DNA of 64,000 nucleotides from JACDBZ01 sp038233215 (lineage in GTDB: Bacteria > Chloroflexota > Limnocylindria > QHBO01): the NCBI GenBank assembly GCA_038233215.1, contig JBBSML010000005.1, positions 1 through 64,000 of the forward strand, written 5' to 3'. Under the pieces are notes generated by a model. It saw only the letters and a program-made list of their open reading frames with translations. It did no database searches and was not told the origin of the DNA. Below, piece after piece: positions 51,934 through 60,928 of the stretch. The number at the start of each line of letters is the position of its first letter. The first letter of the stretch is position 1. The translations under genes and the position numbers were made by a program.

Positions 51934-52376
51934 CGGCCGGCAGCTTCCGCCAGCTCCCGGATGCGGCGAAGCGTGCGCCCCGCGATGGCCTCGATGAACT
52001 GCGGGCCTATGACGTACCGGGCCGCGAAGTCGCCGATCATCGGCCATCCCAGCTCGAGCCGATGCTCAATGCTTACGTTCGTTCCGCCGGCGACTGGCTC
52101 GAAGCGCCAGGCGACCCACATCCCCTTCGTCACGCCGTCGGTATGAACGAACTCGATGCTCCGCTCGTCGGGCAGTGGTCGCTGGATGGCCTCCCACGTG
52201 ACGGGAATGAGGCCACGTCGCGCCCCCATCGCGAAGCGGCGTTCGCCGTCAGGATCTGCGACTGGCCGGACATAGCGGTAGTGGGGGAGGATCTGCGGCC
52301 ATCGCTCGACCTCGACGGCCAGCGGGAAGATGCGCTCCCACGGCGCATGCATGAAGACGTGCAGCCTGCTCTTCAT
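51930..52376 (-). CDS. SRPBCC-family protein (polyketide cyclase/aromatase-like)
   Basis: A 148-residue helix-grip protein. The N-terminal strand and helix (HVFMHAPWERIFPLAVEVERWPQILPHYRYV), the central WEAIQRP strand and the long C-terminal helix match the SRPBCC ligand-binding fold shared by polyketide cyclases/aromatases and CoQ10-binding proteins. It overlaps both neighbours by four bases. With the ketosynthase next to it, a cyclase or substrate-shuttle role is plausible. Confidence 0.88.
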   Translation of the reverse strand: MKSRLHVFMHAPWERIFPLAVEVERWPQILPHYRYVRPVADPDGERRFAMGARRGLIPVTWEAIQRPLPDERSIEFVHTDGVTKGMWVAWRFEPVAGGTNVSIEHRLELGWPMIGDFAARYVIGPQFIEAIAGRTLRRIRELAEAAGR

Positions 52377-53545
52377 GGTGCGAACACCTCCAGCAGGGCG
52401 GCGGGGGAGAGCGCGTCGGTTGCGGGCCGGCAGTCTCCGAGCGCGGAGCCGAGGCGGACGGCTGCCGCGGGCCGTGCCGAGAGCCGGCCAACGGCGTAGC
52501 CGAGGACCGGGGGCGCAGCCAGGAGACCCTGGATAAGCCAGCTGAGCGCGGTTTTGGCGGCGAAGGCACCACGCCGCTGCGCACGGTAGGCCGCCTCGAC
52601 CTCGCCACCGGCCAGGATGGCATCGGCAGCGGCGCGGGCGGAACGCAGGGCGCGATGGATCCCCTCGCCGGTGAAGGGATCCACGAATCCCGAGGCATCT
52701 CCCACGAGTAGCCAGCCAGGTCCTGCCGGGGTCGAGACGCGATGGCCGATCGGCGCCGCGCCCCTGATCGATGTCACCCGCTCGCTGCCCGCCAGCCTGC
52801 GCGCCACTGCGGGGAGACCGGAGATCGCTGCGTCAAATCGGGCGTTGGCCGGTTGTCCGGCGTCCTCCATCGGCAGGGCCATGCCCACATTCAGCTCGCC
52901 GCCCGGCGTGGGCGCCAAGCCGACGTAATATCCTCGCCCGACGTGCATCTCTCCGTGGTCGGACAGGCCATCGACGCCAGCGTGGTGCGCCACGAGGCCG
53001 AGCCGCCGCGGGAAGCGCACCGGGAGATCAACGCCGACGAGGCGGCTGACAGTTGAGCGCGTTCCATCCGCTCCGACCGTCCAACGAGCTGACACGGTCT
53101 CGTCGCGGCCGGTCGCTTGGTCGCGCAGGGTCGCACCGCGGACGGTACGACCCTCGCACACGAGGCTCACCACACGCGTTCGCTCCTGAAGGATCGCGCC
53201 CATTCGGGCTGCGTGCCCGGCCAGGTGAGCATCAAAGCTGCGACGATCGATGCCCCATGCGTTCCGTGCTCCGCCCTCGTCCTCGTATCGGATCGTCGTC
53301 GATCTGCTCCCGGCGTGCAGCTCCATGCCGCGGAGGGGGACAGCGAGGTCCCTCCAGTCGCTCGCCATTCCGAGCCGCTGCAGCTCCTCGACGATCCGCG
53401 GGCTGGCGTACTCGGCACAGGTCTTCGGTCGCGGGTGCTCTCCGGCCTCGACGAGCAGGACCGATGCCCCTGCACGCGCCAGCGCGGCCGCAAGCGCGGA
53501 TCCAGCCGGTCCGGCTCCGGCGACGAGCACATCGACCGATTTCAT
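52373..53545 (-). CDS. FAD-dependent oxidoreductase of the geranylgeranyl reductase/UbiH-like family
   Basis: A 390-residue flavoprotein. It has the FAD-binding GxGxxG (VLVAGAGPAGSALAAALARAG), the DG-like WTVGADGTRSTVSR block and the GDASGFVDPFTGEGIHRALRSA motif, typical of geranylgeranyl reductases and related flavin monooxygenases. It may reduce or hydroxylate the ketosynthase product. Its ends overlap the methyltransferase and SRPBCC genes by four bases each, so the operon is translationally coupled. Confidence 0.9.
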   Translation of the reverse strand: MKSVDVLVAGAGPAGSALAAALARAGASVLLVEAGEHPRPKTCAEYASPRIVEELQRLGMASDWRDLAVPLRGMELHAGSRSTTIRYEDEGGARNAWGIDRRSFDAHLAGHAARMGAILQERTRVVSLVCEGRTVRGATLRDQATGRDETVSARWTVGADGTRSTVSRLVGVDLPVRFPRRLGLVAHHAGVDGLSDHGEMHVGRGYYVGLAPTPGGELNVGMALPMEDAGQPANARFDAAISGLPAVARRLAGSERVTSIRGAAPIGHRVSTPAGPGWLLVGDASGFVDPFTGEGIHRALRSARAAADAILAGGEVEAAYRAQRRGAFAAKTALSWLIQGLLAAPPVLGYAVGRLSARPAAAVRLGSALGDCRPATDALSPAALLEVFAP

Positions 53546-54264
53546 CCGGCGGTGATCGGCGTGGTGGCGGTGACGACGCGCGGCATCCAGCGCGGCGAGC
53601 GCCACCGAACCGCGAGGCCGGCCTCACCGATAAGCTCGTCCAATTCCTCCAGGGTGTAGGCGCGCCGGGCCGAGATCATGCCGTCGTGCCGTGTCACGCG
53701 ACTGCCGCCGACCGCCGCAACGCCGAGGGCGGTGCCCACCAGTGGGAGGAGGCCGCGGCGCAGGTCGTTGATCACCACACCGCGTCGCGCCACGCGCCGC
53801 AGCTCGCGGAGGACGGCGACCGCCTCGCCGGGGTCGAGATGGTGCATGAGCAGCGAGCAGTGGCTCACGTCGAACGAATCGTCGGCGAACGGCAGCGACC
53901 GGACATCGCCCTCGATGATCTGGATTCGCTGCTCGGTGGCCGTGGAGCGACGGGCGATGGCCAGCACCTCGGGATGCGTGTCGAGTGCCGATGTCTCCCA
54001 CCTGCTACGCGCGAAGCCCACCGGCATATCGCCTCGCCCGGTGCCCGCATCGAGGATGCGCGCGGTGGCGTCTCCATCGAGCAGGTGACGAATGGCGGCG
54101 ATGCTCGCGCCGGTACCGCCGGGCAGGCGATTCAGACGTGCGAGATCGGCGAGATTGCGCGCCACCTCGGTCGTCGAGAGCTGATCGCCATCAAGCAGCT
54201 CCGTCGCATCGGCCCGAAACGTCAATGGCAGGCTTCGCCGAGCCCGGCGGAGGGCAGTCAGCAC
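53542..54264 (-). CDS. SAM-dependent class I methyltransferase
   Basis: A 240-residue protein with the SAM-binding loop ILDAGTGRGDMPVGFA, the acidic ribose contact (LDTHPE), the GDVRSLPFADDSFDV segment and post-motif SLLMHHL. It first-starts the ketosynthase operon with a GTG; a TATCAT hexamer (54299-54304, minus strand) lies about 35 bases upstream. A typical role would be O- or C-methylation of the small molecule made by the operon. Confidence 0.9.
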   Translation of the reverse strand: MLTALRRARRSLPLTFRADATELLDGDQLSTTEVARNLADLARLNRLPGGTGASIAAIRHLLDGDATARILDAGTGRGDMPVGFARSRWETSALDTHPEVLAIARRSTATEQRIQIIEGDVRSLPFADDSFDVSHCSLLMHHLDPGEAVAVLRELRRVARRGVVINDLRRGLLPLVGTALGVAAVGGSRVTRHDGMISARRAYTLEELDELIGEAGLAVRWRSPRWMPRVVTATTPITAG

Positions 54265-54370
54265 AGCTGGGGTGCGGTCACGTCGTTGTCACCGTCGGAT
54301 GATAGGCGTTGAATCACGGTCTACCGGATACGGCCCGGATCAGCTCGCTGAATCAACGGGAGCCCCGCGC

Positions 54371-54376
54371 TACACT
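54371..54376 (+). promoter_or_regulatory. -10 hexamer TACACT for trxB
   Basis: TACACT ends 9 bases before the trxB ATG at 54386; no strong ribosome binding site is present. Confidence 0.45.
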
Positions 54377-54385
54377 TACCTCCAG

Positions 54386-55366
54386 ATGACCGTCGCCGTA
54401 CCAGCCACCACCGACACCAGACATCGCAAGGTCGCCATCATCGGCTCCGGCCCCGCCGGGCTGACCGCCGCCATTTACGCCGCGCGCGCCAATCTCGAAC
54501 CCATCGTGATCGCCGGCAATGTGCCGATGGGCCAGCTGATGATCACCTCCGACGTGGAGAATTACCCCGGCTTTCCGCAGGGTATCCAGGGTCCCGAGCT
54601 CATGGAGCACTTCCGGGATCAGGCCGAGCGCTTTGGCTCGACGCTGGTTGAACAGGACGCCACCAGGGTCGACTTCAGCGAACGGCCATTCGGGATCTGG
54701 GTCGGCGAGGACGAATACCGCGCCGATGCGGTGATCGTTGCGACCGGCGCATCGGCGCTGTGGCTGGGGCTGCCGTCGGAAGAGGAGTTCCGTGGTCGAG
54801 GCGTCAGCGCCTGCGCGACCTGCGATGGCTTCTTCTTCCGCGGCCGTGAGGTCGCAGTCGTGGGCGGCGGCGACACGGCGCTCGAGGAGGCGACGTTCCT
54901 GACCCGCTTCGCCGACAAGGTCACCATGCTCGTGCGGCGCGATGAGTTCCGCGGCAGCAAGATCATGCGCGACCGCGCCGAGCGCGACCCGAAGATCGAG
55001 ATCCTCTTCAACCGGGAGGTCACCGAGGTCAAGGGCGAGATGACCGTCAACGCCCTCACCGTGCGCGACACCGCCGGTGGGGAAAGCAGCGACCTTGCGG
55101 TGCAGGGTATGTTCGTGGCCATCGGCTACAAACCCAACACCGACCTGTTCACGGATCAGCTCAAGGTGGGACCGGGCGGATACCTCGAGCTCGTCGGCGA
55201 GACCGGCTCCGGGGTCGAGGGTGTCTTCGTGGCCGGCGACGTTCACGATGACCACTACCGCCAGGCGGTGACCGCGGCGGGTGACGGCTGCAAGGCGGCC
55301 ATCGACGCGGAGCGCTGGCTCGCCTCCGTCGGCGAGACCGAGGCCTCCACCGCCACGAACTGGTGA
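54386..55366 (+). CDS. trxB: Thioredoxin reductase
   Basis: A 326-residue flavoprotein with the FAD motif IIGSGPAGLTAAIYAARA, the redox-active CATC (C143, C146), the NADPH motif VVGGGDTALEEATFLTRF and the C-terminal GVFVAGDVHDDHYRQAVTAAGDGCKAA. It reduces thioredoxin with NADPH. The ATG at 54386 follows a -10 hexamer. Its stop overlaps the GTG of the S9 peptidase gene (GTGA), so the two are coupled. Confidence 0.96.
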   Translation: MTVAVPATTDTRHRKVAIIGSGPAGLTAAIYAARANLEPIVIAGNVPMGQLMITSDVENYPGFPQGIQGPELMEHFRDQAERFGSTLVEQDATRVDFSERPFGIWVGEDEYRADAVIVATGASALWLGLPSEEEFRGRGVSACATCDGFFFRGREVAVVGGGDTALEEATFLTRFADKVTMLVRRDEFRGSKIMRDRAERDPKIEILFNREVTEVKGEMTVNALTVRDTAGGESSDLAVQGMFVAIGYKPNTDLFTDQLKVGPGGYLELVGETGSGVEGVFVAGDVHDDHYRQAVTAAGDGCKAAIDAERWLASVGETEASTATNW

Positions 55367-57510
55367 CGGATCGACCGGTGGCCGCACGCGTACCGCGCCC
55401 CGAGGATCTGTACGACCTCCGGGTCCCCACCCAGGTCGACCTGTCGCCGGATGGGCAGCGGGTCGCGTTCTGCGTGAAGTCGGTGTCGCCCGGCAAGGAT
55501 GCGTACCGCAGCTCCCTCTGGCTGGCTCCGGCGGATGGGTCGACGGCCGCGCACCAGCTCACGATCGGCTCGAAGTCCGACACCACCCCGCGCTGGAGCC
55601 CGGACGGCCGAACGCTGGCCTTCCTTTCCGATCGATCATCCGTGCTCCAGGCCGGCGGCGGCGGCGCAAAGGCGGGCAAGCCCGAGGCGCCCGATGAGGG
55701 GGGTACACAGGTCTGGCTGCTCCCGTTCGCCGATGGTGGGGAGGCTCGACAGCTGACCGATCTGCCGAAGGACGTCTCCGCGATCTCGTGGTCGCCCGAT
55801 GGCGAGCGGCTCTGCGTGGTCAGCGGCTCGACCTCCACGCAGGCGGAGAAGAAGCCTGAGCGTCGTCCCGAGGATCCGCCGCTTCCCGACGCGCGGTTGA
55901 TCGACACGCTCGCATACCAGTTCAACGGAATCGGGTTCGTCCACGACAAGTTTCAACATCTCTGGCTGGTCGACGCATCGTCCGGGGACGCGGAGCTGCT
56001 GACGACCGGTGATCATCACGACTCGGATCCACATTGGTCGCCGGACGGGAAGCGCATCGCGTTCGTGTCTGACCGGCATCGGGACGCGGACCTTGGCTGG
56101 CGAACCGACATCTATCTCGTCGAGGTCGCGACCAAGAGGGTGAAACAGCTCTCTCCGGGTCAGGGACGGCAGACGTGGGGCGCGCCTGCATGGTCGCCGG
56201 ACGGTGCGTGGATCGCCGCCGTCGGCAGCCGTGACTGGGAGCGCGGGGAGCTTCAACAGGCATCCGTGTGGCGGTTCCGCGTCCGCGACGGCCAAGCTGA
56301 TGATCTTCTCGTCGGGTCGGACCTCGAGGCCGCCGCTGCCATGAACAGCGACCTGTTCGGAGGCGGCGGGACCAGCCTGCACTGGATGGGCGACGCGCGC
56401 TGGCTCGTCTTCGCGGCCCCCGTGGAGGGCAGTTTCGAGCTCTGGCGGGTGGAGGTCGAGGGCGGACGTCTCGAACGGCTCACGCGCGACCGCCATTTCC
56501 TGGGACGTTTCTCAGCGACCGCCATGCCGCGCGGGGCGGCTCGTTTCGCGGCCGTCAGAACCAGTGGCACAGAGGCGCCGGAGGTCGTGATCGGCGACAT
56601 TCCTGCCAGGCGACTGGGCGCCAATGACCGCGTGGACCTCCGGCCCGTCAGCGACCTCATGAGCGACGCCTGGCGTGAGGTCAAGCTCGTCGCACCGGTC
56701 GAGCGCTGGCACGAGGTCGACGGTCGGCGTATCCAGGGTTGGTTCCTCCAGGCGCCCGCGGGCACGAAGCAACGCCCCGCGCCGGTCGTGCTCGAGATCC
56801 ACGGCGGTCCCGGCACCCTCTACGGCTGGTCTCTGATCTGGGAGTGGCAGCTGCTCGTGGCGAGCGGCATCAGCGTGTACGCTTGCAACCCGCGTGGCTC
56901 CCAGGGCTATGGCGCGGACTTCCTGTCCGCCAATGTTGCCGATTGGGGCGACGGACCGATGCGCGATTGCATGGCCGGGCTGGACGCGCTCATCGCCGAA
57001 GGCCTCGTTGATCCCGACCGCATGGGTGTCACCGGTGGCTCGTACGGCGGCTACCTGACCAGCTGGATCGTGGGTCACACTGATCGGTTCAGGGCAGCGG
57101 TGACATGCCGCAGCGTCAACGACATGGTCAGCCAGATGCTGTCGGGCGACATCGGCGGCCCGACATTCGGACTCTACGAATACGGCGTCCAACCGTGGGA
57201 GGACTGGGACCTCTACCGGCGCCATTCACCGCTGACCTACGCCACGTCGGTCACGACGCCACTGCTCATCCAGCACAGCGAGAAGGATCTGCGCTGCACG
57301 ATCACGCAGGCGGAAGAGCTCTTTGCCGTGCTCCGCTCGCTGAAGCGCGTGGTGCGCCTCATGCGTGTCCCCGACGAGTCCCACGAGCTCACCCGATCAG
57401 GCATGCCATTTCGTCGGGTCGACAACCTGCGGCTCATCGACGAGTGGTTCCGTCATTTCCTGATCGATGGCAAGACACGCCTCCCTAAGGTTGATACGAA
57501 GCGCGGCTAG
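55363..57510 (+). CDS. S9-family prolyl oligopeptidase-like serine peptidase
   Basis: A 715-residue cytoplasmic peptidase without signal peptide. The N-terminal part is a seven-bladed beta-propeller with TolB-like WSPDG repeats (for example near residues 80, 145, 225 and 280). The C-terminal alpha/beta-hydrolase domain has S560 (GGSYGGYLTS), D642 (EKDLRC) and H674 (DESHEL). It resembles acylaminoacyl peptidases and dipeptidyl peptidases. It is coupled to trxB by a GTGA overlap. Confidence 0.94.
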   Translation: MTDRPVAARVPRPEDLYDLRVPTQVDLSPDGQRVAFCVKSVSPGKDAYRSSLWLAPADGSTAAHQLTIGSKSDTTPRWSPDGRTLAFLSDRSSVLQAGGGGAKAGKPEAPDEGGTQVWLLPFADGGEARQLTDLPKDVSAISWSPDGERLCVVSGSTSTQAEKKPERRPEDPPLPDARLIDTLAYQFNGIGFVHDKFQHLWLVDASSGDAELLTTGDHHDSDPHWSPDGKRIAFVSDRHRDADLGWRTDIYLVEVATKRVKQLSPGQGRQTWGAPAWSPDGAWIAAVGSRDWERGELQQASVWRFRVRDGQADDLLVGSDLEAAAAMNSDLFGGGGTSLHWMGDARWLVFAAPVEGSFELWRVEVEGGRLERLTRDRHFLGRFSATAMPRGAARFAAVRTSGTEAPEVVIGDIPARRLGANDRVDLRPVSDLMSDAWREVKLVAPVERWHEVDGRRIQGWFLQAPAGTKQRPAPVVLEIHGGPGTLYGWSLIWEWQLLVASGISVYACNPRGSQGYGADFLSANVADWGDGPMRDCMAGLDALIAEGLVDPDRMGVTGGSYGGYLTSWIVGHTDRFRAAVTCRSVNDMVSQMLSGDIGGPTFGLYEYGVQPWEDWDLYRRHSPLTYATSVTTPLLIQHSEKDLRCTITQAEELFAVLRSLKRVVRLMRVPDESHELTRSGMPFRRVDNLRLIDEWFRHFLIDGKTRLPKVDTKRG

Positions 57511-57663
57511 ATCCCAAGGTCGGCGATCTATTGGTCACCGTGGTGCGTGGTGAGCTGCCGAGGTGCGTTACGGCCTCATGGATCGGGTCGTGCGGCACCT
57601 GAGAGACGGGTGATGCGCGTCGGTGCCTCATTGATCGGCAGCGGCCTCGTTCAGCGACCACCC

Positions 57664-57669
57664 TATACT
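57664..57669 (+). promoter_or_regulatory. -10 hexamer TATACT for the HerA-like gene
   Basis: TATACT, one base from the consensus, ends 7 bases before the ATG at 57677 with no leader or ribosome binding site. It is the clearest leaderless promoter in the window. Confidence 0.65.
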
Positions 57670-57676
57670 CGCGCGC

Positions 57677-59236
57677 ATGTCCACTGACTTCGAGGCGGCG
57701 ATCAATGCTGGCTACGGCTTCGAGGGTCCAGCGATCACCTTTGGCGCCGCGATGCAGGGCGAGGACGCGCTCCCCGCAGCCCAGGTGCGTGTGCCCCTGG
57801 CGATGATGAACCGCCACGGGCTGGTGGCCGGCGCCACCGGCACCGGCAAGACGAAGACCCTCCAGGTGCTGGCCGAGCAGCTCAGTGGCGCCGGCGTCCC
57901 GGTCTTCATCAGCGACATCAAGGGCGACATCAGTGGTCTCGCCGCGTCCGCAGTGCTCAACGAGAATCTGGCGGCGCGCGCTCAGGCAATCGGCTTCGCC
58001 GATTATGCGCCGAAGGCCTTCCCGGTCGAATTCTTCACGCTCGACCGAGGGGGCAAGGGCGTGCGCCTGCGCGCATCGGTCTCGAGCTTCGGGCCGATCC
58101 TGCTGGCCAAGGTGCTCGATCTGAATGACACTCAGCAATCGGTCCTGGCGCTGGCCTTCAAGTACGCCGATGACAAGCAGTTGCCGCTCATCAACCTCGA
58201 GGACCTGCGCTCCCTGCTCAATCACCTCAACTCGGACGAGGGCAAGTCCGAGATGGCCGAGTACGGCGGCATCGCGACGGCGACGGCCGGCGTCATCATC
58301 CGCAAGATCGCTGAGCTCGAGCAGCAGGAGGCCGATGCATTCTTCGGCTCCCCCGAGTTCGAAGTCGAGCACTTCCTGCGCACGGCCGAGGACGGGCGAG
58401 GCGTCATCAGCGTCCTCGAGCTGGCGGACATGCAGGATCGGCCAGCGCTGTTCAGCACCTTCATGATGTGGCTGCTCGCCAACCTGTACGCGACGCTTCC
58501 CGAAGTCGGGGATCCGGACAAGCCGAAGCTCGTCTTCTTCTTCGACGAGGCGCACCTCCTGTTCCGTGACGCGAACAAGACATTCATGGGCCAGATCGAG
58601 CTTGTGGCGCGCCTCATCCGCTCCAAGGGGGTCGGCGTCTTCTTCGTCACCCACTCTCCGACCGACGTGCCATCCGAGGTGCTGGGCCAGCTCGGCAACC
58701 GCGTGCAGCACGCCCTGCGCGCCTTCACGCCCGATGACCTCCAGAACGTCCGAGCCACAGCCGAAACGTTCCCCACCACCGAGCATTACGACGTGGAGGA
58801 CGAGCTCACGAAGCTGGGCACCGGCGAGGCGCTCATCACCGCGCTCGATCTCAAGGGCAGGCCCATGCCGACCGCCCGGGTGATGATGCGTCCGCCCATG
58901 TCGCTGATGGCACAGGTTGAGCCGGCGGTCTTCGACGCCGTCGTGACCGCGTCGCAGATTGCGCCGACCTATGCGGCCGACACCGATCCCGAATCCGCCA
59001 AGGAGCTGCTCGCCGCTCGCATGAAGAAGGCGACCGAGGAGGCGGTCGAGCCGATGACGGGTATCGAGGACCCCGAGTCTCCGGCTGAACGGAAGATGCG
59101 GCCGACAAATGCGCCTGAGAAGGGTGTCGATTGGGGCAGGGTCGCCACGGAGGGCTCACGCGTCATGCGCTCAGGCGCCTTCAACACGATCCTGCGAACC
59201 GTGCTGGGCGTCCTGAGTGGTGGCCGCCGCCGCTGA
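57677..59236 (+). CDS. HerA-like/DUF853 P-loop ATPase
   Basis: A 519-residue ATPase with Walker A GATGTGKTKT (residues about 53-62) and Walker B LVFFFDEAHLLF. The C-terminal part matches the helicase HerA-like DUF853 family (SKGVGVFFVTHSPTDVPSEVLGQLGNRVQHALRAFTPDD). Members are RecA/FtsK-HerA-type hexameric motors of unclear role. No NurA-like nuclease is adjacent. A basic tail ends the protein (GGRRR). Confidence 0.92.
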   Translation: MSTDFEAAINAGYGFEGPAITFGAAMQGEDALPAAQVRVPLAMMNRHGLVAGATGTGKTKTLQVLAEQLSGAGVPVFISDIKGDISGLAASAVLNENLAARAQAIGFADYAPKAFPVEFFTLDRGGKGVRLRASVSSFGPILLAKVLDLNDTQQSVLALAFKYADDKQLPLINLEDLRSLLNHLNSDEGKSEMAEYGGIATATAGVIIRKIAELEQQEADAFFGSPEFEVEHFLRTAEDGRGVISVLELADMQDRPALFSTFMMWLLANLYATLPEVGDPDKPKLVFFFDEAHLLFRDANKTFMGQIELVARLIRSKGVGVFFVTHSPTDVPSEVLGQLGNRVQHALRAFTPDDLQNVRATAETFPTTEHYDVEDELTKLGTGEALITALDLKGRPMPTARVMMRPPMSLMAQVEPAVFDAVVTASQIAPTYAADTDPESAKELLAARMKKATEEAVEPMTGIEDPESPAERKMRPTNAPEKGVDWGRVATEGSRVMRSGAFNTILRTVLGVLSGGRRR

Positions 59237-59353
59237 CAGCCCACGCGCCATCGATGGGCGAACGAAACGCCGGGCCAACCGATTCCACATCGGTCGCGTA
59301 CGGCGGCCGTGCCTTGCCCGTTGGGCCGCCGTTTCGTGCTCAGTTGGCGCCGC

Positions 59354-60157
59354 TCAACGGTGGCGATCGCGTCCGGGCGAGGCCGCCAGTGCGATCTGCA
59401 GCCAGCTCTCGACATCATGGTCATCCGCTGGCAAGCCCCGGATCACCAGCGTGTCAACCACGGACCGATACGGTGCCAGCGCCGTGGCGACTTCGCCCGG
59501 ATCGCCGGATTCGACGGCCACGCCGATGAGCCCACCCGGCTGCGCATCGAATGCTCGGGCGTAATGTGCGCCATAGCCACGGTATCGATCCATTTCAGCC
59601 TGAAGGCGGTCAGCGGCACCGGGACCTACGGCGGTGCGTACGTACGCCACCAGGCGCGGGTTCGGACGCCCGGCAGCATATGCTCCTTCGACGACGCGCT
59701 CGCGAATCCAGGCCAGTCGGTCCGGGAGCGCCCAGTTGGCGACCACTGCATCGGCGATCTCACCGGCCAGGTGAGCCATCTGCGGCCCGACCGCGGCGAC
59801 CGCGATCGACACGTCGGGAACGAGGCGACGAAGCTCGGCGACGCTGTCGCGGACGAGCTGAAGCGACGCCGAGGAGCCGCTGCCGACTCCCACGGTCAGG
59901 CGGTCGGTCGGCAGGTCGGCGGCCTCAACGCGCTCCACGATCTCCGCCGGCGCATGCTCCGAGAGCGCGATGACGCCGACGCCGAAGCGCAGCGACCGCG
60001 TGTCGGACGCAGCTGCGGACAGGGTCGCCAGGCCGTCGCCGCGTGGGGTGTCGTTGACCCAAAGCTCACGGTAGTCGAGACGTTCGACCTCGGCGCCGAG
60101 CCGGGCGTGGTCGGGGCGAACAGCGGCCGTGATCCCGAAAGCCAGCTCCGCAATCAT
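59354..60157 (-). CDS. LLM-class (luciferase-like, probably F420-dependent) oxidoreductase
   Basis: A 267-residue TIM-barrel protein. It shows the bacterial luciferase-like layout: LAFGITAAVRPDHARLGAEVERLDYRELWVNDTP, LRFGVGVIALSEHAPAEIVERV and LTVGVGSGSSASL, the phosphate-binding part. Close relatives use F420 or FMN. It is shorter than typical 300-350-residue members. It follows the GDPD gene after four bases on the same strand, so it belongs to the MFS-GDPD-LLM unit. Substrate unknown. Confidence 0.85.
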   Translation of the reverse strand: MIAELAFGITAAVRPDHARLGAEVERLDYRELWVNDTPRGDGLATLSAAASDTRSLRFGVGVIALSEHAPAEIVERVEAADLPTDRLTVGVGSGSSASLQLVRDSVAELRRLVPDVSIAVAAVGPQMAHLAGEIADAVVANWALPDRLAWIRERVVEGAYAAGRPNPRLVAYVRTAVGPGAADRLQAEMDRYRGYGAHYARAFDAQPGGLIGVAVESGDPGEVATALAPYRSVVDTLVIRGLPADDHDVESWLQIALAASPGRDRHR

Positions 60158-60161
60158 CGGC

Positions 60162-60911
60162 TCAGCGGCCGAGTGCCGCGCGAGCGACGTCGGGGACGTC
60201 GGTCACGAAGCCCCACAGGCCACAGGCGGCGAGATGCTGCATGCGCTCCGCATCGTTGACGACGTAGCACCCGATCTCCCGACCGTAGATCTGTGCCTGC
60301 GCCATGAGCGCCAGCGGATCCAGACCAAGGTCTCCTTCCCAGGGAAAGACGCCGGTGTGCCCGTGCTCGGTGGCCCAGACAAGCGCGGGCTCGACCGGCT
60401 GCGTCGGCACCAGGAGGTACCCGGTCTTGATCTCGCGATCGAGCTCACGGACGCGTTCGATTGCCTGTTCGTCGAAGCTGATCACCGCCAGGCGGCCGCT
60501 CATTCGCACGGGGTGATCCCGCACGGCCTCGACCACCGCATCGGCGGCGGTGCGCGCCTTGATCTCGATGACCAGGCCGACGGCATCCGGCAGCCAGGCG
60601 AGCACCTCGGGCAGCGTCGGGATGGTGAGGCCGCGACCGGCGAACGGATAGCCCGAGTGGCCGGAATGCACGAAGGTGGCACCCGCATCGGCCTCGCGAA
60701 TCTCGTCCATCGTGTGTTCGACAACCGGCCCGGTCCTGTCGGTGGTCCGGTCGAGGGTATCGTCGTGGATGACGGCCAGCTGCCCGTCTGAAGTGAGATG
60801 GACGTCGAGCTCGATGGCATCGGCGCCGGCTTCGACGCCCAGCCGAAATGCTTCCATCGTGTTCTCAGGCGCCTGTGTCGAGGCTCCCCGGTGGGCCACC
60901 ACGATCGTCAT
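60162..60911 (-). CDS. Glycerophosphodiester phosphodiesterase
   Basis: A 249-residue cytoplasmic TIM-barrel enzyme. GDPD landmarks are AHRGASTQAPENTMEAF (catalytic His, metal Glu), IELDVHLTSDGQLAVIHDDTLDRTT and the later EIKARTAADAVVEAV. It releases glycerol-3-phosphate from glycerophosphodiesters. The ATG at 60911 is chosen because GGAGG lies 10 bases upstream; an ATG at 60932 overlaps the MFS stop and is the alternative. Confidence 0.94.
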   Translation of the reverse strand: MTIVVAHRGASTQAPENTMEAFRLGVEAGADAIELDVHLTSDGQLAVIHDDTLDRTTDRTGPVVEHTMDEIREADAGATFVHSGHSGYPFAGRGLTIPTLPEVLAWLPDAVGLVIEIKARTAADAVVEAVRDHPVRMSGRLAVISFDEQAIERVRELDREIKTGYLLVPTQPVEPALVWATEHGHTGVFPWEGDLGLDPLALMAQAQIYGREIGCYVVNDAERMQHLAACGLWGFVTDVPDVARAALGR

Positions 60912-60928
60912 CGGTCCATTGCCTCCAT

